In this document: piece after piece, positions 1-7,712 of the stretch
How positions within the stretch are numbered: position 1 is the stretch's first letter
Layout: each line of letters begins with the position of its first letter
Assembly (NCBI RefSeq): GCF_900188155.1
Contig: NZ_FZOG01000005.1
Coordinates: 248,001 to 312,000, forward strand
From: Pseudomonas segetis
Lineage (GTDB): Bacteria; Pseudomonadota; Gammaproteobacteria; Pseudomonadales; Pseudomonadaceae
Length of the DNA: 64,000 bases
Direction of reading: 5' to 3'
Translations under genes and position numbers: made by a program
The notes under the pieces: model-generated
What the model was told of the DNA's origin: nothing
The model's database searches: none
What the model saw: only the letters and a program-made list of their open reading frames with translations

Positions 1-1
1 G

Positions 2-1174
2 ACTCGCAGTAGCATCATTAATCAAGTGTTGGATGAGTCGCGTCGTGAGGGCGTGTTTCCGCTGGGCGCTGCTGTTCCGCATATCGACTATCTACCGGCT
101 CGGGCATTGCATCAACAATTGGCCAAGGTCACTCGCTTTCAGAGTGCGCGTGCCTTCAACTACATGTTCAGTCCTGGGTATGAACCGCTGCGCCGCCAGG
201 TTGCGATTCGCATGCGCGACGCTGGCGTGGTGGTTGATCCGTCCGAGGTGGTCATCACCCACGGTTGTGTGGACGCGCTGCAGATGTCTTTGCGTGTCCT
301 GACAAAACCTGGTGACCTGATTGCGGCTGAGTCGCCAACCTATTATGGATTGCTGCAGTTAGCCGACCTGCTCGGTTTGAAAGTGATTGAAATTCCTAGT
401 GACCCAACCACCGGCATGAGTCTTGAGGCATTGCAACTGGCTGCCAGCCAGTGGCCGATCAAAGCCTTGGTGCTGACGCCGCGCTTGAGCAATCCGCTGG
501 GTGGCACCATTCCTGAAGACCGGCAAAAGCAGTTGCTCAGACTGGCCGAGAATTTTGATATCCAGATTATCGAAGATGATATCTACGGCGAGTTGATGTT
601 CGAGCAAGGCCCGACCAAGGCCTTGAAGTCCAATGACCGTGAGGGGCGGGTGGTGTATTGCTCAAGCTTCTCGAAGACGCTGTCTCCCGGCGTGCGCATT
701 GGTTGGATTATCGCCGGCAAATACCAGGATGAAATCCAGCGACTGCAGACATTCTCGACTCACTCGGCTTGCAGTGTCACGCAGATGACAGTAGCTGCCT
801 ACCTTGAGAATGGCGGTTATGACCGGCACTTGCGCTATATCCGTCAGGAGTACCGCAAAAACCTCAGCGCCTTCCAGCTGGCGGTGCAGCAGTATTTTCC
901 CGAGGGCACACAAATGACCCGGCCCAAAGGAGGCTTCATCTTGTGGGTGAGTTTGCCTGCCCGGGTCAATACCAAGGACTTGCATACCCGTGCGTTGCAG
1001 CAAGGCATCAGTATTGCGCCGGGATTGATCTTCAGTAACACCGAGCAGTTCAATCATTGTGTGCGGATTAACTGCGGCGTGCCGTGGAATCGCGAGGCCG
1101 AGCGTGCGGTAATGACCTTGGGCATGCTTGCGACCCAGTTGTGCCAGGAGGTCCAGCCCGCACAGATAAATTGA
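2..1174 (+). CDS. MocR/PdxR-type regulator, aminotransferase-like domain (5' end outside window)
   Basis: The frame is open to the left edge, so the gene is cut by the window and is not a pseudogene. What remains is a fold-type I PLP aminotransferase-like domain. The PLP-binding lysine lies in SSFSKTLSPG, about 217 residues after the GTG at 26, and the substrate-side NPLGG motif is at about residue 156. The segment before it (QLGAA-like VFPLGAAVPHIDYLP) is how the effector domain of MocR regulators begins, after a GntR winged helix and a linker. The missing part should therefore be that DNA-binding domain. MocR proteins usually sense vitamin B6 forms or amino compounds; the target here is unknown. 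A stand-alone aminotransferase of the same fold is a less likely alternative. Confidence 0.75.
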   Translation, partial: TRSSIINQVLDESRREGVFPLGAAVPHIDYLPARALHQQLAKVTRFQSARAFNYMFSPGYEPLRRQVAIRMRDAGVVVDPSEVVITHGCVDALQMSLRVLTKPGDLIAAESPTYYGLLQLADLLGLKVIEIPSDPTTGMSLEALQLAASQWPIKALVLTPRLSNPLGGTIPEDRQKQLLRLAENFDIQIIEDDIYGELMFEQGPTKALKSNDREGRVVYCSSFSKTLSPGVRIGWIIAGKYQDEIQRLQTFSTHSACSVTQMTVAAYLENGGYDRHLRYIRQEYRKNLSAFQLAVQQYFPEGTQMTRPKGGFILWVSLPARVNTKDLHTRALQQGISIAPGLIFSNTEQFNHCVRINCGVPWNREAERAVMTLGMLATQLCQEVQPAQIN

Positions 1175-1210
1175 TCCATCTTAACCCCGCTGCACAACCG
1201 GCTGCGTCTA

Positions 1211-1229
1211 CTTGAATGAATCATTCAAG
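1211..1229. promoter_or_regulatory. 19-bp perfect palindrome over the SD of the VWA gene
   Basis: CTTGAATGA and TCATTCAAG are exact reverse complements around one central A. The right arm runs into the AAGGAGG ribosome-binding site (1227-1233) of the gene starting at 1241. It could be an operator for a dimeric regulator or a small structure that masks the ribosome-binding site. Which of these is unknown. Confidence 0.4.
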
Positions 1230-1240
1230 GAGGCGCAGCC

Positions 1241-2938
1241 ATGCCCACCCCAACTCGTTGCCCCAATATCCTGTTATACGGTTTCGCCAGCTCGTTGCTC
1301 ATCGCGTTGAGTGCGTGCAGCTACGATGTGCCAGAGCCCGTTAAACCTGCTTCAGTCAAGCCGCCTGTTACCTACGAACGGGCAAGGCTTGCGTCAGCAC
1401 CTGCGATGAATAAACACATCAGTGCCGAGTACGCTGATGTGGTCAGCCACGCTAGAGCTTTGTCCGTCCCCATCGATGGGCAATTCAATGCCGATACAAG
1501 CAGGGAGCAATATCAGCATTATCCGGCAAATCCGGTCATGGCCGCTGCGCAGAACCCGGTGTCCACCTTCAGTATTGATGTCGATACCGGTGCTTATGCC
1601 AACGTTCGACGCCTGCTCAATCAGGGGCAACTGCCGCAACCGGATGCGGTGCGCCTGGAGGAAATGGTCAATTATTTTCCCTACGACATAGTTGGCCAAA
1701 ACCGGGAGTCACCTTTTGCCCTGAGTACCGAAGTGGCGCAAACACCCTGGAATCCGCAGAGCCTGTTGTTACGTGTGGCGATCAAGGCACAAGACCGTTC
1801 GGTTGCCGAGTTGCCACCTGCAAACCTGGTGTTTCTGGTCGATGTCTCCGGCTCAATGGACCGGCGCGAAGGCTTACCCCTGGTGCAGAGCACACTCAAG
1901 CTTCTGGTCGAGCAGTTACGGGCGCAAGATCACGTTTCGCTGGTGGTCTATGCCGGTAACTCAAGTGTGGTCCTGGCACCGACTTCAGGCAGTGATAAAG
2001 CCACAATCCGAGCTGCCATCGATGGGCTGCGGGCGGGTGGATCAACCGCGGGAGAGTCGGGCATTGAATTGGCCTATCAACAAGCGCAGAAAGGCTTTAT
2101 CAAGCAGGGCATCAATCGCATATTGTTGGCGACCGATGGTGACTTCAACGTGGGTATCAGCGACTTTGATGCGCTCAAGCGTCTTGCTGCCAGCAAGCGT
2201 AAAACCGGAATATCCCTGACAACCCTTGGGTTTGGCACCGGCAATTACAACGAACGCCTGATGGAGCAGTTGGCAGATGCCGGTGATGGCAACTATGCCT
2301 ATATCGACAACTTGCGTGAGGCGCGGAAAGTATTGGTTGATCAACTCAGCTCAACCCTGGCCGTGGTCGCCAAGGATGTAAAGATCCAGCTAGAGTTCAA
2401 CCCGGCGCAAGTCAGTGAATATCGCCTGCTGGGTTATGAAAACCGGGCGCTGCAGCGCGAAGACTTCAATAACGACAAGGTCGATGCCGGTGAAGTCGGA
2501 GCTGGTCACAGCGTGACCGCTTTGTATGAGGTTGTTCCAGTAGGTAAGCGTGGCTGGCTAGAGCCGCTGCGCTATCAGCCGAGGGCAACAGGACCCGCCA
2601 AGCAGGCTGTTAGTGACGAGTTGGCCATGTTGCGCCTGCGTTACAAGGCGCCCGGGCAAAATACGAGTCGCTTGCTGCAAGTGCCCATCGCCAAGCCGGC
2701 GCAGGTTGCAGCTATCGCCACCGCTTCACAAGACATGCGCTTTGCAACCGCCGTGGCAGCCTTTGCCCAGCAGCTCCAGGGCGGACAGTACACCGGGCAA
2801 TTTACCCTCAAGGACAGCGCTGAACTGGCGCGCAAGGCAAAGGGTGATGACCGCTTTGGACTGCGTGCTGAATTTATTCAGCTGGTGGAATTAGCCCAGA
2901 GCTTGCAAACTTCAACTCCCGACCTGGCTACCCATTGA
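1241..2938 (+). CDS. VWA-domain lipoprotein (YfbK-like)
   Basis: The 565-residue protein starts with a lipoprotein signal whose lipobox LSAC places the acylated Cys near residue 26. A conserved VWA-associated N-terminal region follows (PVSTFSIDVDTGAYANVRR, about 106-125). Next is a von Willebrand A domain with the metal-ion site VFLVDVSGSMD (DxSxS), and a C-terminal region of the DUF3520 type seen in YfbK-like proteins. It is predicted to sit on the periplasmic face of a membrane and to bind a protein partner through Mg2+. SD AAGGAGG lies 7 nt before the ATG. An ECF sigma gene starts 5 nt after its stop, so the three genes look like one unit. The role is unknown; envelope sensing is inferred from the neighbours. 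Confidence 0.85.
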   Translation: MPTPTRCPNILLYGFASSLLIALSACSYDVPEPVKPASVKPPVTYERARLASAPAMNKHISAEYADVVSHARALSVPIDGQFNADTSREQYQHYPANPVMAAAQNPVSTFSIDVDTGAYANVRRLLNQGQLPQPDAVRLEEMVNYFPYDIVGQNRESPFALSTEVAQTPWNPQSLLLRVAIKAQDRSVAELPPANLVFLVDVSGSMDRREGLPLVQSTLKLLVEQLRAQDHVSLVVYAGNSSVVLAPTSGSDKATIRAAIDGLRAGGSTAGESGIELAYQQAQKGFIKQGINRILLATDGDFNVGISDFDALKRLAASKRKTGISLTTLGFGTGNYNERLMEQLADAGDGNYAYIDNLREARKVLVDQLSSTLAVVAKDVKIQLEFNPAQVSEYRLLGYENRALQREDFNNDKVDAGEVGAGHSVTALYEVVPVGKRGWLEPLRYQPRATGPAKQAVSDELAMLRLRYKAPGQNTSRLLQVPIAKPAQVAAIATASQDMRFATAVAAFAQQLQGGQYTGQFTLKDSAELARKAKGDDRFGLRAEFIQLVELAQSLQTSTPDLATH

Positions 2939-2943
2939 GTTGA

Positions 2944-3528
2944 GTGATAGTGAAATCAGCTGTTTCTGAATCCAAGGAAGTCGATGACGCCAGCCTATTG
3001 CGGCGTTATCGACAAGGTGATGCCGAGGCGTTTGCGCAGCTGTACCAGCGCCATCGCCTTGGCTTGTTTCGATTTTTATGCGGCCTATGCGGTGACCAAA
3101 CGCTTGCTGAAGAGATCTTTCAGGAAACCTGGTTGAGTATCGTACGCAGTGAGTCGCTACAGCGCGAAGCGGTTCTATTCAAGACCTGGCTCTATCAAAT
3201 AGCCCGTAACCGGCTGATCGATTACTGGCGCAAGCATGGCAAGGCCGATGCGTCATGCGATGAGTACGATGAACAGCAACATGCCCAGCTGGACTCACAA
3301 CCGGGGCCTGAGCAACAGCTCGACTTGATTCAGGACCAGCGTCGCCTGCAGCTGGCGCTGGATGACTTGCCGGCCGAGCAGCGGGAGGTGTTTGTATTGC
3401 GCGCGCATGGCCAACTGGAGGTGCACGAAATCGCCGAACTGACACGCACACCGGCTGAAACGGTCAAAAGTCGTCTGCGCTATGCGATGCAAAAGTTACG
3501 TCGGTTGCTGGAAGAGGTGTCTGTATGA
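2944..3528 (+). CDS. ECF-type RNA polymerase sigma factor
   Basis: The 194-residue protein has sigma region 2 (about residues 20-90, with LAEEIFQETW and KTWLYQIARNRLIDYWR) and region 4 (about 135-190, with LPAEQREVFVLRAHGQLEVHEIAEL and a helix-turn-helix ending VKSRLRYAMQKLR). There is no region 3 or 1.1, as in the ECF group. It starts with GTG 5 nt after the VWA gene and overlaps the next gene by 4 nt (ATGA), implying translational coupling. A second GTG two codons in is possible. It probably directs transcription of this cassette or of an envelope regulon, restrained by the product of the next gene. Confidence 0.9.
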   Translation: MIVKSAVSESKEVDDASLLRRYRQGDAEAFAQLYQRHRLGLFRFLCGLCGDQTLAEEIFQETWLSIVRSESLQREAVLFKTWLYQIARNRLIDYWRKHGKADASCDEYDEQQHAQLDSQPGPEQQLDLIQDQRRLQLALDDLPAEQREVFVLRAHGQLEVHEIAELTRTPAETVKSRLRYAMQKLRRLLEEVSV

Positions 3529-4151
3529 ATAACGATGAACAATTAGTTGAGCATTATCGTCAAAATCAACGCCAGGAACCTCCAGCTGCGTTGGATGCAA
3601 GCATTTTGGCTGCAGCCAATGCCCAGGCTCGAAAGACAGGCTCGCAGTCGGTATGGATGCGCTTGTATAACTGGGCAAGTCACAAGCGTTGGTCGGTTGC
3701 GTTCGGTAGCCTTGCGGTCGTAGGCCTTGCAGTTGGCCTGGTATTCAATGGTTATCAGTCGTCATCGTCCATTTACGATAACCCTCAACCGGCAGCGGCC
3801 CCAGCCATGCAGGGATACGCCGCGCCTGCGCTCAAGCGCGAGCGTATGGCTGCGCCGCAAAGCGCGCCGCGCATGCAGCATGATGAGTCGGCCGATGCGA
3901 TATCGGCTGAATCTGCCATGCCCTCGGCGCCTGTTGTCGAGACGCATGAAGCGAACAAGTCCCAGGCTAAAATGGCGCCAGGCGCACTAGCCGATACCGA
4001 TGATCTGGAAGCACAATTGCAACAGATAATTCAATTGCGCAATGACGGCCAGACACAGCAAGCTGAAGCACTGGGCAAGGCGCTGCAAGAGCAATATCCG
4101 ACGATTGATATTGAACAGCGATTGCAGGAACTGCGCGCGCAGGATAAATAG
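3525..4151 (+). CDS. single-pass membrane protein, likely anti-sigma factor
   Basis: The 208-residue protein has a cytoplasmic N-terminus of about 50 residues, one membrane helix (about 53-75, VAFGSLAVVGLAVGLVF) and a periplasmic part rich in Ala, Pro, Met and Gln. It ends in a helical segment (about 155-208). No zinc-binding HxxxCxxC motif is visible in the N-terminal part, so if it is an anti-sigma factor it is not of the ZAS type. The call rests on the ATGA overlap with the ECF sigma gene and the inside-to-outside topology. No family was recognised from sequence alone. Confidence 0.6.
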   Translation: MNNDEQLVEHYRQNQRQEPPAALDASILAAANAQARKTGSQSVWMRLYNWASHKRWSVAFGSLAVVGLAVGLVFNGYQSSSSIYDNPQPAAAPAMQGYAAPALKRERMAAPQSAPRMQHDESADAISAESAMPSAPVVETHEANKSQAKMAPGALADTDDLEAQLQQIIQLRNDGQTQQAEALGKALQEQYPTIDIEQRLQELRAQDK

Positions 4152-4268
4152 CGGGTGCTAAAAAGCCAGTGATGCAAGCCAGTGCCTGAGCCTGCCGGAT
4201 TAAGGATGATGCAGGAGGCCGCAGAGATGATCCAACTGTACGGACACAATGTTTTGTGTAGAGCCAAG

Positions 4269-4847
4269 ATGAACCTGACGCGTTATTTAGTTATATCGGT
4301 TTTGCTGGCCTTGCTGGCTGCTTGCGGCCCGGATCAAGAGCCTGCCAAGTCGCCCGCAAGCAGCGAGGCTGCAAGCCAGCCCAAGGAAGCTGCTGTGCCA
4401 GAGGCGCGGGTAGACGCTGACGCTGAAAAAGTCGAAACGACAACCAAGCCCAAGCCTGAGAACAAGGCTGAGGTGTCTAAGACAGCCGTAAAGCTGGACC
4501 TTGATTTGGATCTGGCGCCAGCGCCCAAGCTTGAGACAGAGTTTGAGCCCGAAATCGAAACCGAGCCTGAGGTTAAAAAGCCAGTTGCGCCTGCCGCCAA
4601 GTCGGTGGCCAAAGTGCCCGAGGTCAAGCTTGATTTGAGTCTACCCAAGGACTTGGTTAAGCAGCTTAATGATGCCGATACCCATGAATACAATGCGGTA
4701 AAGCCGTTGCCGCCTATGTTTGCACCCAAGGAGGCCCAGCCGAGACCATTTGAGTTAAGTGGCAAGCTGCTCACCGATGACACCAATGGCAAGGGGACAT
4801 TCGAATCCATTGATGGTGCGCAGCTACAGTTCGAATTCAAGCAATAG
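4269..4847 (+). CDS. small lipoprotein with Lys/Glu/Pro-rich linker
   Basis: The chosen ATG at 4269 gives a 192-residue protein starting MNLTRYLVISVLLALLAACG, a lipoprotein signal with lipobox LAAC. An upstream ATG at 4182 would put 29 residues before the signal and is unlikely. After the Cys come about 110 residues of low-complexity Lys/Glu/Pro/Ala sequence with repeated acidic LDLDLDL-type stretches, then a compact tail (about 160-192, GKLLTDDTNGKGTFESIDGAQL). It may be a tether reaching across the periplasm. It lies 117 nt after the sigma/anti-sigma cassette and could be one of its targets, but nothing direct shows this. Function unknown. Confidence 0.65.
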   Translation: MNLTRYLVISVLLALLAACGPDQEPAKSPASSEAASQPKEAAVPEARVDADAEKVETTTKPKPENKAEVSKTAVKLDLDLDLAPAPKLETEFEPEIETEPEVKKPVAPAAKSVAKVPEVKLDLSLPKDLVKQLNDADTHEYNAVKPLPPMFAPKEAQPRPFELSGKLLTDDTNGKGTFESIDGAQLQFEFKQ

Positions 4848-4914
4848 TCTGCTGTTGCTTCAGGCGGAGTCGGGCGCGGGCCAGGCTGGGGCTGTCGCAG
4901 GCTTGCTGCTGCGG

Positions 4915-6741
4915 TTAGAACCGGTATTGCTCGCTAGTGAGCGCTTGATACAGCTCAGGGGTAACAGGGGTGAAGCTGTTGCTGCCGGGCAAGCGGGCAA
5001 ATAGTGGGTCTTGCACGTGCCTGGGGTCATAGCCGGCGTTCTTCAGGTCGGTTTTTTTGTATTTGAAGGTGCCCGTTGTTTCAACCTGGTCGAGCAAGCG
5101 AATGAACAGGGGAGCTGCATAGCTTGGCAGTTCGGCATCCAGGTAGCGGGCCAAGGCTTCTCCGTCAAAATCCGACTCGGGGGCGAGCCGCAGAGCCGCC
5201 ATTCCGCAACGGCCATTGGTGCCATTGATTTCGACGCCGTAGACCACCGCATCCTCAATGCCGGGAAATGTGCTCAGTGTGCTCTCAACTTCGGTGGTGG
5301 AAACGTTTTCACCTTTCCAGCGGAATGTATCGCCGAGACGGTCGACAAATTGGGCATGCTTGCAGCCGATGTCGCGCATCAAGTCTCCGCTGTTGTACCA
5401 GGCGTCGCCCTTTTTGAAGACGTTGCGCAAAATGGCCGTTTCACTCTTCTGGGCGTCGGTGTAGCCGTCGAATGGCCACTTGTCCGAGATCTCGCTGATC
5501 AACAGGCCGGGTACATCCCTTTTGGTTTTTTGCAGAAAACCCTTGGCATTGCGGACAACCCTGTCGTTTTCCAGATCGTATTTGACGATGGCGAAAGTTG
5601 CCGGTGAAAAGCCTACGGTATTGTCAAAGTTGAACACATTGGTGAAGCCAATGTTGCCCTCGCTCGAGGCATAGAACTCGGTAACCTGCTCGATCTCGAA
5701 GCGGTTCTTGAATGCCTGCCAGATTGCGGGACGCAACCCGTTGCCGATCATGCTGCGCAGGCTGTTGTTCTTTTCCTCGGGGCATTCCGGCTGGTTGAGC
5801 AGGTAGCGGCACAGCTCGCCGATGTAAGCAAAGCAGGTCGCCTGGTAACGCTGCACATCGGACCAGAATGCGCTGGCCGAGAACCCGCGGCGTAGTGCAA
5901 TAGCCGCACCGCCTGCAATAGCTGCTCCCCAGCAAACGGTCACGGCATTGTTGTGGTAGCAGGGCAGGGTCAGGTACAGCACATCCCTGCTGTTAAGGGC
6001 CAGGCCTGAATGGCCGAAGCCGCCGTAGGCCTTGATCCATTTGCCGTGGCTCATGATCGATGCCTTGGGCATGCCGGTGGTGCCGGAGGTATAGATGAAA
6101 AAGCACGGGTCTTTCATCTTCACGCCATAGCTTTCAAGCGGGTTGTGCTCAGGCTGGCCCTGTGCTTGCTGCAATAGGTTGAGCCAGCCATGGGGGGCGG
6201 TGCCAGTATCTTGCAAGCAGTCTTGGTCGGCAATCCAGTAACGCACGAGGGATGACTTCTCCAGAAGTGGCTCCGCGTCCGTGATGCTGGAAACCAGTTC
6301 TTCGCCAACAACCATGTAGCCGGGCTTGACCAGGTTTATGCTGTGCGCCAGGACCTTGCCGCGCTGGGTGGTATTGATCAGTGCTGAAATGGCGCCCAGC
6401 TTGCTCACCGCAGCAAGGACCGCAAGTAATTCAATACGGTTTTCGAGCATCACCGCGACTACTGTTCCAGCGTGCACGCCATCGACTTTCAGTGCAGCTG
6501 CAATGCGATTGGACCATCTGTTCAATCCTGCGTAGGAAAGCGAGCGTTGCTCATCGATCAGGGCAGGGCGCTGCGGGTATTTATCTGCCGCTCGTTGTAG
6601 CGCCCAGGCCAGCGACAGGGTTTTGTCACGATTACCTATCCGGGCGTAGTAAAGCCCTAGGAGCCTGCGTGGAAGATTCGGCAGTTGCTTGGGCAGACGA
6701 CTGAGGAAATCTAACGGCGAGATTAGGTCTGGATTGCGCAT
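4915..6741 (-). CDS. atuH: acyl-CoA synthetase (AtuH-like, FATP/very-long-chain type)
   Basis: The 608-residue protein is an AMP-forming acyl-CoA synthetase. It has the phosphate-binding motif YTSGTTGMPKASIMSHGK (about 220-240), an adenylate-binding segment TEFYASSEGN, and the C-terminal FRWKGENVSTTEVE hinge typical of FATP/ACSVL enzymes. In the Pseudomonas terpene pathway AtuH is thought to activate citronellate/geranylate-type acids to CoA thioesters. It is the last gene of the operon, 132 nt after atuG; that gap shows no clear terminator. The assignment to AtuH rests on operon position, since the family also takes long-chain fatty acids. Confidence 0.85.
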   Translation of the reverse strand: MRNPDLISPLDFLSRLPKQLPNLPRRLLGLYYARIGNRDKTLSLAWALQRAADKYPQRPALIDEQRSLSYAGLNRWSNRIAAALKVDGVHAGTVVAVMLENRIELLAVLAAVSKLGAISALINTTQRGKVLAHSINLVKPGYMVVGEELVSSITDAEPLLEKSSLVRYWIADQDCLQDTGTAPHGWLNLLQQAQGQPEHNPLESYGVKMKDPCFFIYTSGTTGMPKASIMSHGKWIKAYGGFGHSGLALNSRDVLYLTLPCYHNNAVTVCWGAAIAGGAAIALRRGFSASAFWSDVQRYQATCFAYIGELCRYLLNQPECPEEKNNSLRSMIGNGLRPAIWQAFKNRFEIEQVTEFYASSEGNIGFTNVFNFDNTVGFSPATFAIVKYDLENDRVVRNAKGFLQKTKRDVPGLLISEISDKWPFDGYTDAQKSETAILRNVFKKGDAWYNSGDLMRDIGCKHAQFVDRLGDTFRWKGENVSTTEVESTLSTFPGIEDAVVYGVEINGTNGRCGMAALRLAPESDFDGEALARYLDAELPSYAAPLFIRLLDQVETTGTFKYKKTDLKNAGYDPRHVQDPLFARLPGSNSFTPVTPELYQALTSEQYRF

Positions 6742-6873
6742 GAGGTTCTAGGCCCACAGTGTTGAGATGGCTGTAAGCCACTCTATGCGGGCCCGATCTA
6801 GCCCGACTATGGCCTTGGGGCGGTTAAGTCGGGCAGATTGGCAAATTGCCGGTGCAACTTGTTGCTTGTGCCT

Positions 6874-7698
6874 TTAATCGAGGAATAAATCGGCTATCAA
6901 AGCCCCGCCCTGTGGATCGTAGCGGTAGTGTTCGAATTCGGTCTGGCCTTGTTCGCGGAGGATTTGTTCATCGATCAATAAGCGGCCGCTGATGCTGCGC
7001 TGCTCGCTACGCAGGATTGCGCAGGCGGCTTCTGCCATGATCAACGGGGTGCGTGCGCGCTTGAACACATCGCGACTGCCCAGTTCGAACTCAATCGCAG
7101 CAGTTGCGATCATCGTTTGTGGCCATAGTGAATTGACGCTGATGCCGTATTTCTTGAATTCCTCGCTCATGCCCAGGGTCAACATACTCATGCCATATTT
7201 GGTCACAGTGTAGGGGCCGTGCTGGGCAAACCATTTGCTGTCGAGGTTGAGCGGCGGCGACAGGTTGAGTATGTGGCCATTGCTGCTTTTCTTCAGGTAG
7301 GGCAGCGCAGCCTGGCTGCAAACCATCACCGCGCGGGTGTTGATCTGGTACATCAGGTCGAAGCGCTTGGCCGGCAAATGTTCAACACCGAGCAGCTTGA
7401 TGGCCCCGGCGTTGTTTACCAGCGCATCGATTCCAGAAAAATGCGTGGCTGCTTGCTCCATGGCCAGCTTGACGGCGCTCTCGTCGCGCACATCCACTTG
7501 CAGAGCGAGGGCCTTGCCGCCCGCAGCCAGCACTTCCTCGGCGACACTATGGATGGTACCCGGCAGCTTGGCATGGGGCTCGGCACTCTTGGCGGCAATC
7601 ACGATGTTGGCACCTTCGCGGGCAGCGCACAGTGCGATCTCGCGACCGATGCCACGGCTGGCGCCAGTAATAAATAGGGTTTTGCCTGACAATGACAT
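6874..7698 (-). CDS. atuG: short-chain dehydrogenase AtuG (HSDL2-like)
   Basis: A 274-residue classical SDR. It has the NAD(P)-binding TGASRGIG (about 11-18), NNAG (about 93-96), and a catalytic Tyr/Lys in YTVTK. The substrate-loop serine is NLSPP. The long insertion after the cofactor motif (SAEPHAKLPGTIHSVAEEV) is typical of the hydroxysteroid dehydrogenase-like 2 group. SD GGAGAA precedes the ATG. It starts 14 nt after the atuF stop, so the two are co-transcribed. Suggested roles in terpenol degradation are oxidation of citronellol/citronellal or of a hydroxyacyl-CoA intermediate; the exact substrate is not settled. Confidence 0.85.
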   Translation of the reverse strand: MSLSGKTLFITGASRGIGREIALCAAREGANIVIAAKSAEPHAKLPGTIHSVAEEVLAAGGKALALQVDVRDESAVKLAMEQAATHFSGIDALVNNAGAIKLLGVEHLPAKRFDLMYQINTRAVMVCSQAALPYLKKSSNGHILNLSPPLNLDSKWFAQHGPYTVTKYGMSMLTLGMSEEFKKYGISVNSLWPQTMIATAAIEFELGSRDVFKRARTPLIMAEAACAILRSEQRSISGRLLIDEQILREQGQTEFEHYRYDPQGGALIADLFLD

Positions 7699-7712
7699 CG
7701 ATCTTCTCCGGT

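Noticed and set aside
2..1174. MocR-like gene as a broken gene lacking its DNA-binding domain
   Set aside because: The frame is open to the window edge, so the missing part is simply outside.
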